DNA of 64,000 nt from Acidaminobacter sp964416305. Lineage in GTDB: Bacteria > Bacillota > Clostridia > Peptostreptococcales > Acidaminobacteraceae. Below the pieces are notes generated by a model. It ran no database searches and was not told the DNA's origin. It was given only the letters and a program-made list of their open reading frames with translations. Of this stretch, positions 26,970 through 35,480 are shown piece by piece. Each line of letters starts with the position of its first letter. The first letter of the stretch is position 1. The stretch spans positions 1 to 64,000 of the forward strand of contig CAYQDM010000010.1 of assembly GCA_964416305.1 (NCBI GenBank), read 5' to 3'. The position numbers and the translations under genes are program-made.

Positions 26970-27758
26970 CTACTCAATTTGTCCATTCGACCTTGTATGA
27001 TACCCTAATTTCCTTGAAATCTTATCTGCCGCGTCTGTGATCAGCTTTGCAAACAAATCCGTATCTTCCGGAAATCTAAATTTTGGTCCTGACACGGACA
27101 GGCAGCCAATGACCTTTTGTGTTGAGTCAAAAATAGGCGCCGCTACGCATCCGACTTCGTAATCCTTTTCGCCAACGCTTACCGCGTAGCCCTGCTGCCT
27201 GATCCTTTCAAGCTCCTGTATGAACTCCTCCGGTTCAGCAACCGTATATTCTGTCAGTTTCACGAGTTCCTTTGTCATTTCCACCCAGACGGAACGATCC
27301 ATAAAAGCCAGAATCGAGCGTCCTGTCGCACCCGCCCAAATTGGGAATCGCTCGCCAATACGCACAGTCCGCTTGATGGCCATGGGGCTCTCGACCTGCT
27401 CAAAGCAAACGCGGTCATGATAGTCGAGCAGATAAAGGTTGGTGGTCTCTCTCGTCTGGTGCGTGATGTTCTCCATGTGTGGCCGGCTGACGCTTCGTAT
27501 ATCCATGCTTTCCTTGGCAATCAGTCCGAGATAATAGAGATCGAACCCCAATTTATAATGGTTGGTCTTGGGATTCTTATAGATGAACCCTTCTTCTTCC
27601 AGCGCCGTGAGCAGCCGCAGCGTCGTCGACTTCGCCAGTGAAATTTTTTCGGAGATTTCCGTCAAATTCATCTCCCGCGCTTCCCATGTAAAAGCTTTTA
27701 AAATTGATAATGCTCTGGAAAGCGTTCTGACCGAACTTTCGCTTTTTACTGTTTTCAT
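26970..27758 (-). CDS. IclR-family transcriptional regulator
   Basis: A 262-aa regulator with a winged HTH at about residues 10-70 (ALSILKAF, TEISEKISLAKSTTLRLLTALEEEGFIYK) and an IclR effector domain (IGERFPIWAGATGRSILAFM, GEKDYEVGCVAAPIFD, GCLSVSGP). Such regulators usually control adjacent catabolic genes in response to organic acids. No obvious target lies in the same operon. YeiH is next upstream on the same strand, separated by 180 bp with a copy of the iterated 10-mer. Confidence 0.92.
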   Translation of the reverse strand: MKTVKSESSVRTLSRALSILKAFTWEAREMNLTEISEKISLAKSTTLRLLTALEEEGFIYKNPKTNHYKLGFDLYYLGLIAKESMDIRSVSRPHMENITHQTRETTNLYLLDYHDRVCFEQVESPMAIKRTVRIGERFPIWAGATGRSILAFMDRSVWVEMTKELVKLTEYTVAEPEEFIQELERIRQQGYAVSVGEKDYEVGCVAAPIFDSTQKVIGCLSVSGPKFRFPEDTDLFAKLITDAADKISRKLGYHTRSNGQIE

Positions 27759-27902
27759 TTGCCCACCCCATGTTTATTTGCGCTGCCTAAAGTTCAAGCC
27801 GCAATCAAAATCCGTCACAGTGACGTTTCAGCCCTATCATACCACAGGATGGCACAACTTTGCCATTTTTAAAATTCTAAGACCCAAAAATTAAAAACTG
27901 CA

Positions 27903-27912
27903 GCCGATGGTT
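27903..27912 (+). repeat. Copy of iterated 10-mer (GCCGATGGTT)
   Basis: Located between the yeiH stop and the IclR regulator start, 145 bp upstream of the latter. Confidence 0.6.
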
Positions 27913-27938
27913 CCCCAACCCACCACCACTACCAACCA

Positions 27939-29000
27939 TTACCACATTCGTATGGCACTCTGGACCAATAATGAAGCCCCCGCAACCGCAATCCAGCAGC
28001 AAATCCCCAGGATTACAGGCTTCAGTCCCTGAGTCAGAAGCTTCTTGATCTTCGTATTAAGTCCAATGGCTGCCATAGCCATAACAATCAAAAATTTCCC
28101 AAAGGTTACCAATAGCGTTGAAAATTCTCCAAGCTCAAAAACTGTATTCACTACAGCTGCTGCCAAAAAACCAATGACAAACCACGGAAACACCTTTATA
28201 AAATTGAAATTTTCGGTATCAGCGAACTCATTTTTCCTCTCATCCATGCCTGCCAATAGTGCTTTCTTTCGGGCAGTGTAAATGGCAAGGACTAAAGTGA
28301 TGGGCACAATCATCAAAGTACGGGTCAGCTTAACAATCGTAGCAAATGCCAAAGCAGTATCATTGCCAGCCGCGCTGCTCCAAGCCGTACCCGCCGCAAC
28401 GACGGATGACGTGTCATTGATGGCAGTGCCTGCCCACATGCCAAAGCCCATATCACTGAGACCCAAAAATCGACCGAAAGCTGGAAAAATGAACACCGCT
28501 AAGACGTTAAACAAAAATATGGTTGAGATCGCATGGGCGACCTCTTCGTCACTCGCCTCGATCACCGGTGCTGTCGCTGCAATCGCAGAACCTCCACAAA
28601 TGGATGTTCCCATGCCAATCAGTGTTGTCACTTTCGCGTCCAGGCTCAAGGATTTTCCCACCAGATAGGCTGTCACAAATGACGCTGATAAGGTCACCAG
28701 AATCACCAATACGGACTGGCTGCCGACTTTAAAGACATGAAATAAATTCATGCCGAAGCCCAGCAGAATAATCGACAGCTGCAGCAGCTTCTTGGAGGTC
28801 ATTTTAATGCCTTTTTCAAATCCTCCCGACTTCCAATTCAGCCCGGTCAGATGAGGAAAAAACAGTGACAGCATCATTCCGGCAAGAATTCCAAACACCG
28901 GGCTCCCCACCACCGGAACTGCATTGCCAAGGAACCACGCAGGAATGGCAATAATGAAGCATAACAGCACTCCAGGCGAGATCTCTCTAAGACTTTTCAC
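27939..29000 (-). CDS. YeiH-family (UPF0324) membrane protein, putative sulfate exporter
   Basis: A 353-aa polytopic protein of the UPF0324/YeiH family, with about ten membrane segments. Characteristic stretches are GMGTSICGGSAIAATAPVI (about 130-148) and WAGTAINDTSSVVAAG (about 195-210), which form the conserved core. The family is annotated as putative sulfate exporters, but experimental support is thin. Its promoter region carries a perfect 21-bp palindrome of the intergenic repeat family 25 bp upstream of the start. Confidence 0.9.
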   Translation of the reverse strand: MKSLREISPGVLLCFIIAIPAWFLGNAVPVVGSPVFGILAGMMLSLFFPHLTGLNWKSGGFEKGIKMTSKKLLQLSIILLGFGMNLFHVFKVGSQSVLVILVTLSASFVTAYLVGKSLSLDAKVTTLIGMGTSICGGSAIAATAPVIEASDEEVAHAISTIFLFNVLAVFIFPAFGRFLGLSDMGFGMWAGTAINDTSSVVAAGTAWSSAAGNDTALAFATIVKLTRTLMIVPITLVLAIYTARKKALLAGMDERKNEFADTENFNFIKVFPWFVIGFLAAAVVNTVFELGEFSTLLVTFGKFLIVMAMAAIGLNTKIKKLLTQGLKPVILGICCWIAVAGASLLVQSAIRMW

Positions 29001-29024
29001 AAAACGACACCCCTTCGCAAAGAA

Positions 29025-29045
29025 ACTCGGTGTCTGACACCGAGT
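29025..29045. repeat. 21-bp perfect palindrome (GTGTCTGACAC repeat family)
   Basis: Arms ACTCGGTGTC (29025-29034) and GACACCGAGT (29036-29045) around a single T. It is a solitary copy of the repeat, between phnA and yeiH. Confidence 0.85.
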
Positions 29046-29054
29046 ATCACTCTT

Positions 29055-29396
29055 CTAAATCTTCTTCACATACTCCGACTTGAGATTCATGGCGCCGAAG
29101 CCATCAATTTTGCAGTCGATATTGTGATCGCCTTCCACCAGGCGGATATTCTTGACTTTAGTGCCCATCTTGAGCACAGACGAGCTGCCTTTCACCTTCA
29201 GATCCTTGATAACAGAGACGGTATCGCCATCGGTTAACAAATTGCCATTGGCATCCCGCACTTCGAGAACCTCATTTACTTCCTCATCAGCTGAGGCATT
29301 CATACTCCATTCGTGGCCACATTCCGGGCATATCATCATTTGATCACTTTCGTAGGTATATTCTGAGCTGCATTTTGGACAGTTTGGCAAAGCCAT
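29055..29396 (-). CDS. PhnA/YjdM-family zinc-ribbon protein
   Basis: A 113-aa protein with an N-terminal zinc ribbon (CPKCSSEYTYE...CPECGHEW, residues 6-29) and the C-terminal PhnA domain (DANGNLLTDGDTVSVIKDLKVKGSSSVLKMGTKVKNIRLV). Despite the name, the family is not proven to act in alkylphosphonate use; its function is unknown. It is probably monocistronic, with the repeat palindrome directly after its stop. Confidence 0.92.
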   Translation of the reverse strand: MALPNCPKCSSEYTYESDQMMICPECGHEWSMNASADEEVNEVLEVRDANGNLLTDGDTVSVIKDLKVKGSSSVLKMGTKVKNIRLVEGDHNIDCKIDGFGAMNLKSEYVKKI

Positions 29397-29580
29397 GGTG
29401 ATGACACTTCCTTTCCGGTGAGTTTAAGGGCTAGTCAATAGCCGTCACAAAGTTTATCACCTCATAAGCCTCAGTGTCAAGGAAGACCCTGAATCTCAGC
29501 ACCAAACTCACGCCTGTCTCTCACGGCTAAAGCAATCCTAGCATCCCATTTCTGCTAAAGTACAGACTTTAATGGGCTTC

Positions 29581-30879
29581 TTACTCAGACTCCTTAGCTT
29601 GCGACTCCGCCTCCACTTCTGCAAATTCATCGGGACTCGTTGCCACAGGCACCTTCTGTTTACCCGCCGCCACCAAAACACGGTCCAGAATCATTCCGCC
29701 GCTTAGCAGTACAACCAGAGCGCCTGTTACTATCATGATCCATTCTATCGCAATCCTGTCAGAGACCGGTCCAAAAAACATCATACCCAGAGGCATCATA
29801 GCGCTGGACAGCATGCTCATGACACCAAAGACTCTCCCCATGTAATTTTCGTCTACCGTTTCCTGGATCAAGACCATGGACGGGGTATTGTACGCAGGGA
29901 TTGAAATACCTATCAGAGCGAGAAACAGAGCATACCCCCAAAAGGTCGGCACCAAGCCAAAAGCAAGTGTTCCAAATCCAATGACGCCGCCGGACAAAGC
30001 AATCGTATGAATTCTGTTCTTCATCCCGCCCCAGGCTGCCATGACCCCGCCGCCAGCGAGCATGCCCACAAAGAACACCACCTCAATAACTGTCAGATGC
30101 CAGTAAGTGCCGCTAAAAGTCCGTGTGACCTGAAGAGGTGTCAAAAAAGCAGACGGCGCAATCAGAAACATGATGATAGCGTAAAACACGAAAAAGTGAA
30201 GAATAAATCGGTGCTGGTGAATATACGAGAACCCCAGCTTCAAATCCTCAAAATATCCCGCCTCCTGTTTTTGCAGCGCTTTTTCGTGGGGCTTCACGCG
30301 GAGAAAGAGAACGAGAATCGCGACGGCCACAACCGCCGTGACTATATCTATAAAAAGAAGATTCTGCAGACTGGTCATGCTCATGAGCGCGCCGCTCGCC
30401 ACCGGCGCAATCAGCATTAATCCCGACTGCAAACTGTAGTTGATACCATTAACTCTTGTCAGTTTATCCTGGGGCACCAGCTGAGGCAGCAGCGCGTTGA
30501 CCGCCGGTGTCTGAATCCCACTGCCCACCGAACGCACTGCGGACAGGACAAACATGAGCCAAAGCGCCTCAAATCCAGCCATCAGGAAAATGGCCAGCAC
30601 CAGCGTCGCAGCCGCAATCCCTATGTCTGACAGGATGATCAGTTTCTTTCGATCATACCGATCCGCCCAAACGCCTGCAAACGGCGACAGAATGAAAGCT
30701 GGCAAAAAACCGCTGATGGCAGAGATGGTAACCATCAAGCCCGACTTGGTCTCCAGGGTGATGTACCACAGAATCGCGTATTGCACAAGCGAAGAACCGA
30801 ACAACGTAAACATCTGGCTGGTCAAAAAGATGGCTGTCTCCCGGACCCACGCCCTTGGACTGTCGTTGTGTGATGACAT
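29581..30879 (-). CDS. MFS transporter, MefA-like
   Basis: A 432-aa major facilitator with 12 predicted helices. GSSLVQYAILWYITLETKSGLM and FAGVWADRYDRKKLIILSD (the loop 2-3 motif A, G-x-x-x-D-R-x-x-R-K) are typical of the DHA3/MefA-type exporters, sometimes annotated as macrolide efflux. The substrate is unknown. I use the ATG at 30879 with AAAGGAAA upstream; the in-frame start at 30972 adds 31 residues unlike the family. Nothing next to it suggests regulation. Confidence 0.87.
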   Translation of the reverse strand: MSSHNDSPRAWVRETAIFLTSQMFTLFGSSLVQYAILWYITLETKSGLMVTISAISGFLPAFILSPFAGVWADRYDRKKLIILSDIGIAAATLVLAIFLMAGFEALWLMFVLSAVRSVGSGIQTPAVNALLPQLVPQDKLTRVNGINYSLQSGLMLIAPVASGALMSMTSLQNLLFIDIVTAVVAVAILVLFLRVKPHEKALQKQEAGYFEDLKLGFSYIHQHRFILHFFVFYAIIMFLIAPSAFLTPLQVTRTFSGTYWHLTVIEVVFFVGMLAGGGVMAAWGGMKNRIHTIALSGGVIGFGTLAFGLVPTFWGYALFLALIGISIPAYNTPSMVLIQETVDENYMGRVFGVMSMLSSAMMPLGMMFFGPVSDRIAIEWIMIVTGALVVLLSGGMILDRVLVAAGKQKVPVATSPDEFAEVEAESQAKESE

Positions 30880-31237
30880 GATTATTTTCCTTTCTGGGTG
30901 TGTCTGTAAATCGCTCAGAAAACATTCTTTTCTATACCCCGGCCGGTCCACAACATGCATTAAACTGAACATGACAACATCTCAATTAATAAGGAAAAAA
31001 CAAAGTGACCGGCAGACACGCCCACTTATGAATAATTCAAAACAATTCTGGATATTTGTTCATTATGGTCTCGATAATTGTCGAATATTTTGTTGCGCTT
31101 AAAATTTTTTTGCAATAAAATATTACTATCTGTAATCATTGTTACTTTGTACCATAAACGAACTGTTGCAGACTTCCTTCGACCGGACCATCCACCCAAT
31201 GTGGGTGGTCCCATCCTGAGAAACCGGAGTTGAAGCT

Positions 31238-33757
31238 ATGCTTGCCAATAAAATCGATTGGTTGAAAAATCGTATTTGTGAGATTGAAGCGCGAAGCGAG
31301 GAAATGATCGCGGCGCGTAAAAACCTTAACCCCATCAAAGAAACCTTGGACATAATTTTAAAATATTTAGGCGTGGGTATAGTTTGGATTCTGTTTTCAG
31401 ATTATATGCTTTCCCTTGTCATAAAAGACGCAGAACAACTTAAAGACTTTCAACTTTATAAAGGGTGGCTCTATGTTATCGTCTCAGGCGGCGTTTTCTA
31501 CGCGATAATTCTTAAGAGAATAAAATTGTTCTCGAATGCAATTACCCATATATACGACGAGACAAAACTTCTGACTGCCTACGACCAACAGCTGGAGGAA
31601 ATCACCACCATCCTGGAGCGACAGCACGAGGTCCTGGCGCATCAAAAAACCGCTCTGGAAAACAGCGATCAGCGGTATCAACTCACTCTGGAAGGCTCAA
31701 ACGACGCCTTGTGGGAATGGGATCTCGAATCCAATCAATATCATTCCTCAATTCTCTCAAAGCCCCAATATCATTTGTCTGATCAACCGCTGACCAACAA
31801 TGTTGATGACTGGATTGCGCTGCTGCATCCCGAGGACCGTGACGCCACACAAAATGCGCTTCTGAACTTCATCAGCAGCGCCAACAATTTATACGAAAAT
31901 ACTTACCGAGTCTGTTCAGATACTGGAGAAACCAGATGGATCCACAGCCGCGCGGTCGCCTTCAGAGATGAAACGGGAAAAGCCAAAAAAATTGCCGGCT
32001 CCCACACAGACATCACGGAAAGCGTTCTGATGAGAGATGCCATGCATCAGGAGAAAGAGTTGCTGGAGAGTATCCTGCTCAGAGCGCCGGTCATGATCCT
32101 GATGACTGATCCAAAAGGCAGCATTGTCCGATTCAATCCTATGGCAGCACTGATCACCGGCTACAATGAAGAAGAAGCCATCGGCCGCCATGTCCTGGAT
32201 CTCCTCAGGCCCACAGAGGATCTCGAGCAAAATGCCTTCCTCATGAAAGACATCCTAAGCGGTGAGAAAACCGAGCACAGCGATGTCACCATTATGTGCA
32301 AAAGTGGCAGACGCGCTGACATATTGTGGTACAGCAGTTTGATCAGGGATCAGCAGGGCGAACTGAAGTACCTGCTCAGCGTTGGTGTGGATGATACGGA
32401 AAATCGCATCATGCTGGATCAGCTTCACGAGATGGCCTATCACGACTCATTGACTCGCCTTCCCAATCGCAGTTTCTTCCGGCTTCAGGTCCAGCAGCAT
32501 CTGGATGACGCTGTGAATCAACATAAACAGATCGCCATAGTCTACATGGATTTGGTGGATTTTAAACATATCAACGACAGCGTTGGCGTAGAAGCAGGCG
32601 ATCAGCTGCTTCAGCTCTTTGCCGAGAAACTTAGGGGCATGTTTCACGAGCCCGATCTGGTCTCACGTATAGGCGGAGATGAATTTGCCGTCATGCTGGT
32701 ATCTGAGGACGATACAACCGCTATGGCAGAGAGAATGCACCAGGCAGCCGAACTTCTGAAATTCAAATGGACCTGTCACGAACAGGAATTCTTTGTTTCT
32801 GTAACCATGGGCATGGCGATTTATCCGACCCATGGCTGCGACTTGAATATTCTGGAAATCAATGCCGATACCGCTTTGTTCCACGCCAAAGAACACGCCC
32901 GAGGCAAATGCGTCCTCTTTAAAGATGAGATGCGCAACAAAATTCTGAACGCCATTCATATGAGCAGTCTCCTTCGTACAGCGCTCGAACAGAATCAGTT
33001 TTCGCTGGCCTATCAGCCAATTATCGAATTGAGCACCATGACGGTCTCAGGTGTGGAGGCTCTAATCCGTCTAAATGACGCTGAAGGCCGCCCAGTCTCC
33101 CCTATGAGTTTTATTCCTTTTTCCGAGCAGCATGGCTATATAAACAGCATCAGTGAGTGGGTCATCAAAACGGCAGCAAAGCAAAAGTACGACTGGGGCC
33201 AACTTGGCTTTAACGCTCTCACCATGTCCATCAACCTCTCAGGAAAATGCCTGACCCACAACCTAATCGTTCAGACCCTGGATCATTACATGAAATTTTA
33301 CCATATCAGACCGGAAGAATTTGATCTGGAAATCACGGAGACCGCAATTATTGAAGATATGGACAAAAGCCTCAAGATCTTGGATCAGTTGAAGGAGATC
33401 GGATTTTCCATAGCCCTTGATGACTTCGGTTCCGGTTATTCCTCTTTGACCTATTTGAACAAGCTCCCTATTGACACTGTAAAAATCGATCGAGAATTTA
33501 TCAGCCAGATCACAGAGGAAACGGATGAACTTCATTTGCTCAGCGCCATCATTGACCTCTCACACCGACTGGGACTCAGGGTTCTGGCGGAAGGCGTCGA
33601 AACAGAGTCGCAGCTTCAGTATCTGCTGAAGCAGGGCTGCGATCTGGCCCAAGGCTATTATTTCTGCAGACCATTGCCCGCGGCTGAGGCCGAACGTTTT
33701 ATAAAGTCTCAAAATAATCTTTTGGAAATGACTGTCTTCACAGAAAATACACAATAA
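31238..33757 (+). CDS. Membrane PAS-PAS-GGDEF-EAL c-di-GMP protein
   Basis: 839 aa. The N-terminal part has a helical stretch and two membrane segments (about residues 40-60 and 75-92). Two PAS domains follow (about 140-260 and 270-390), the first with WEWDLESNQYH and the second with ITGYNEEEAIGR. Next is a GGDEF domain (RIGGDEFAVML near 475) and an EAL domain (SGVEALIRL near 605, DDFGSGYSSL, AEGVETESQ). Both catalytic signatures are intact, so synthesis and breakdown of cyclic di-GMP are each possible; the PAS domains are likely switches. A second GGDEF gene follows 62 bp later. The 358-bp upstream gap has a small hairpin at 31187-31213 but no recognisable riboswitch. Confidence 0.92.
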   Translation: MLANKIDWLKNRICEIEARSEEMIAARKNLNPIKETLDIILKYLGVGIVWILFSDYMLSLVIKDAEQLKDFQLYKGWLYVIVSGGVFYAIILKRIKLFSNAITHIYDETKLLTAYDQQLEEITTILERQHEVLAHQKTALENSDQRYQLTLEGSNDALWEWDLESNQYHSSILSKPQYHLSDQPLTNNVDDWIALLHPEDRDATQNALLNFISSANNLYENTYRVCSDTGETRWIHSRAVAFRDETGKAKKIAGSHTDITESVLMRDAMHQEKELLESILLRAPVMILMTDPKGSIVRFNPMAALITGYNEEEAIGRHVLDLLRPTEDLEQNAFLMKDILSGEKTEHSDVTIMCKSGRRADILWYSSLIRDQQGELKYLLSVGVDDTENRIMLDQLHEMAYHDSLTRLPNRSFFRLQVQQHLDDAVNQHKQIAIVYMDLVDFKHINDSVGVEAGDQLLQLFAEKLRGMFHEPDLVSRIGGDEFAVMLVSEDDTTAMAERMHQAAELLKFKWTCHEQEFFVSVTMGMAIYPTHGCDLNILEINADTALFHAKEHARGKCVLFKDEMRNKILNAIHMSSLLRTALEQNQFSLAYQPIIELSTMTVSGVEALIRLNDAEGRPVSPMSFIPFSEQHGYINSISEWVIKTAAKQKYDWGQLGFNALTMSINLSGKCLTHNLIVQTLDHYMKFYHIRPEEFDLEITETAIIEDMDKSLKILDQLKEIGFSIALDDFGSGYSSLTYLNKLPIDTVKIDREFISQITEETDELHLLSAIIDLSHRLGLRVLAEGVETESQLQYLLKQGCDLAQGYYFCRPLPAAEAERFIKSQNNLLEMTVFTENTQ

Positions 33758-33819
33758 TTCTGTATCCTGGTTGTTGAAGATGCTGCATGAATTAAATCCC
33801 GAATTGGAGACATTCGCCT

Positions 33820-35193
33820 ATGATAAAGTCAAGCCCTTTCATTCGACGATTCAAAGCGTGGACATGGATGCTCTTGGTCCTGATTGTCCTGATAACTTAC
33901 GTCACCCTGTTTCAGCCCTACAGGTCGGCCCTTGAAAAAATAACCTTGGAGAATTATGTTCTGATCTCCAAGGCGTCGGTAAGCACTGTGGATCAATTCA
34001 TTTTGCGAAGTCATGAAAGTGCCGGCAGTTTTTCCCACGCTTTGGTTGAGCACACGACTCTTGATGACTATTTGAACGGCAAGCTGACCATGGACGAGCT
34101 CAAAAAGATCAGCGCCGATGGTTTCTTGTACGAAGCCTCACAACAGCCTCATTTAATCGCCGCCGCCAGGCTGCTGTTTGGGAGCGTGAACGCGACCATC
34201 GGCAGCGAATATCTTCCTGCCCTTTTAAGTCAAAGAAACGACTTCGATTCAAACCATGTTCAGACGATTTTTTTGACAGGACGTGAAACGCCAGGGCTGT
34301 TTGTTGCGGTACCGCTGATGACAAGTGGAATGATCTATGGTTACGATTTGATTATGTACGATCTCACCGCATTGGCTGAACCGCTGAACCGAAATAACAT
34401 GACATTTTCTTTTGTTGACCTGTCACAGCAGAATTCACTTTTTGACGCAGAGGCCAAGCTGAAGGAAGCCGGCGGCGTCACACTTTATGACAATGGCTGG
34501 TATACAGGCTTCGTTCTTCCCATTAACGGCACGAACCAAGCGCTGCACGTGTCCACATCGAACGAGATTCTCTACGAACGCGTGGAAGATATCATTCTGA
34601 TGAACCTTTTGGGTTTTGCCCTGGCAGTTGGGGTTGTGCTGTTTCTCAGCAACCGGTTTATTGTGTACCACGTTCGGCATTTGATGGCTCATGCTGAAAA
34701 ATCAAAGGAAAAGTACATGGATATAGCGAACCGCGATCAATTGACGGGCACGTTTTCCAGACGTTATCTGGAGGAGTGGAAGGTTTCGAATGCGCCGCTC
34801 AGCCTGCTCGAGTTGACGCACTTCGTTCTTGCCATGGTGGACGTCAACGATCTCAAGGTGATCAACGACAATTTCGGACATAAGACCGGTGATCTTGCCC
34901 TGAAATACGTGGCAGACACCATGGGCCGCATGCTGCGTTCGGAGGATGTCATCATCCGCTACGGCGGTGACGAATTCCTCGTGATTTTGACCTCGTGTTC
35001 GGAGAGTGAAGCGGACCACATTTTCACCAGGATCAATCATGCCCTGGGAGCGGACCAACCATTCGATTTCCCGCTTTCCATTTCCTACGGCATTGAGAAT
35101 TTAACCAAAGTGGAGCTCATGGATGAGGTCATCCACGCGGCGGATGAAAAGATGTATGCATTAAAGATGAAGAACAGGGCTGTTTTTGTTTAA
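33820..35193 (+). CDS. Membrane diguanylate cyclase
   Basis: 457 aa. It has an N-terminal membrane helix (about 14-32), an extracytoplasmic sensor-like region, a second membrane helix (about 255-275), and a C-terminal GGDEF domain with IRYGGDEFLVIL near residue 383. The active-site motif is intact, so it should make cyclic di-GMP. The outside domain probably binds a ligand (a Cache-like fold is likely but not certain). It lies just after the GGDEF-EAL gene and before a terminator, so the two may be cotranscribed. The gene carries two copies of the iterated 10-mer 80 bp apart. Confidence 0.9.
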   Translation: MIKSSPFIRRFKAWTWMLLVLIVLITYVTLFQPYRSALEKITLENYVLISKASVSTVDQFILRSHESAGSFSHALVEHTTLDDYLNGKLTMDELKKISADGFLYEASQQPHLIAAARLLFGSVNATIGSEYLPALLSQRNDFDSNHVQTIFLTGRETPGLFVAVPLMTSGMIYGYDLIMYDLTALAEPLNRNNMTFSFVDLSQQNSLFDAEAKLKEAGGVTLYDNGWYTGFVLPINGTNQALHVSTSNEILYERVEDIILMNLLGFALAVGVVLFLSNRFIVYHVRHLMAHAEKSKEKYMDIANRDQLTGTFSRRYLEEWKVSNAPLSLLELTHFVLAMVDVNDLKVINDNFGHKTGDLALKYVADTMGRMLRSEDVIIRYGGDEFLVILTSCSESEADHIFTRINHALGADQPFDFPLSISYGIENLTKVELMDEVIHAADEKMYALKMKNRAVFV

Positions 35194-35214
35194 GTAATCC
35201 AAAGGTCCCCGGAA

Positions 35215-35248
35215 GGAAATTGGCGCCAAACGCCAATTTCCTTTTTTT
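35215..35248 (+). terminator. Terminator after the diguanylate cyclase gene
   Basis: A perfect 11-bp stem GGAAATTGGCG/CGCCAATTTCC with a 5-nt loop and a T7 run. Confidence 0.92.
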
Positions 35249-35291
35249 CATATTACGTCAATTTTCAATGGATTCAAGTTGCTCTGTCACT

Positions 35292-35370
35292 AATTCGAAC
35301 TTGGTGTCAGACACCAAACTGAGTTCGGTGTCTGACACTCAATTTAATCCGGTGTCTGACACTCAATTAA
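35292..35370. repeat. Three repeat cores upstream of the formate dehydrogenase gene
   Basis: TTGGTGTCAGACACCAA (a palindrome) followed by two copies of CGGTGTCTGACACTCAAT. They make up much of the gap between the terminator and the formate dehydrogenase gene. Confidence 0.85.
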
Positions 35371-35480
35371 TTTTAGGGCCAGAGACCAACATTCCCGTTT
35401 TGCCACATGGAACAAGGGTATTCATAAGATGATGTCTTTTTATTGATCACAGAACTCCACTCAGGCAAGGAGGCAGAAGG

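Noticed and set aside
30880..31237. A c-di-GMP riboswitch before the GGDEF-EAL gene
   Set aside because: The small hairpin at 31187-31213 lacks the conserved GEMM sequence elements.
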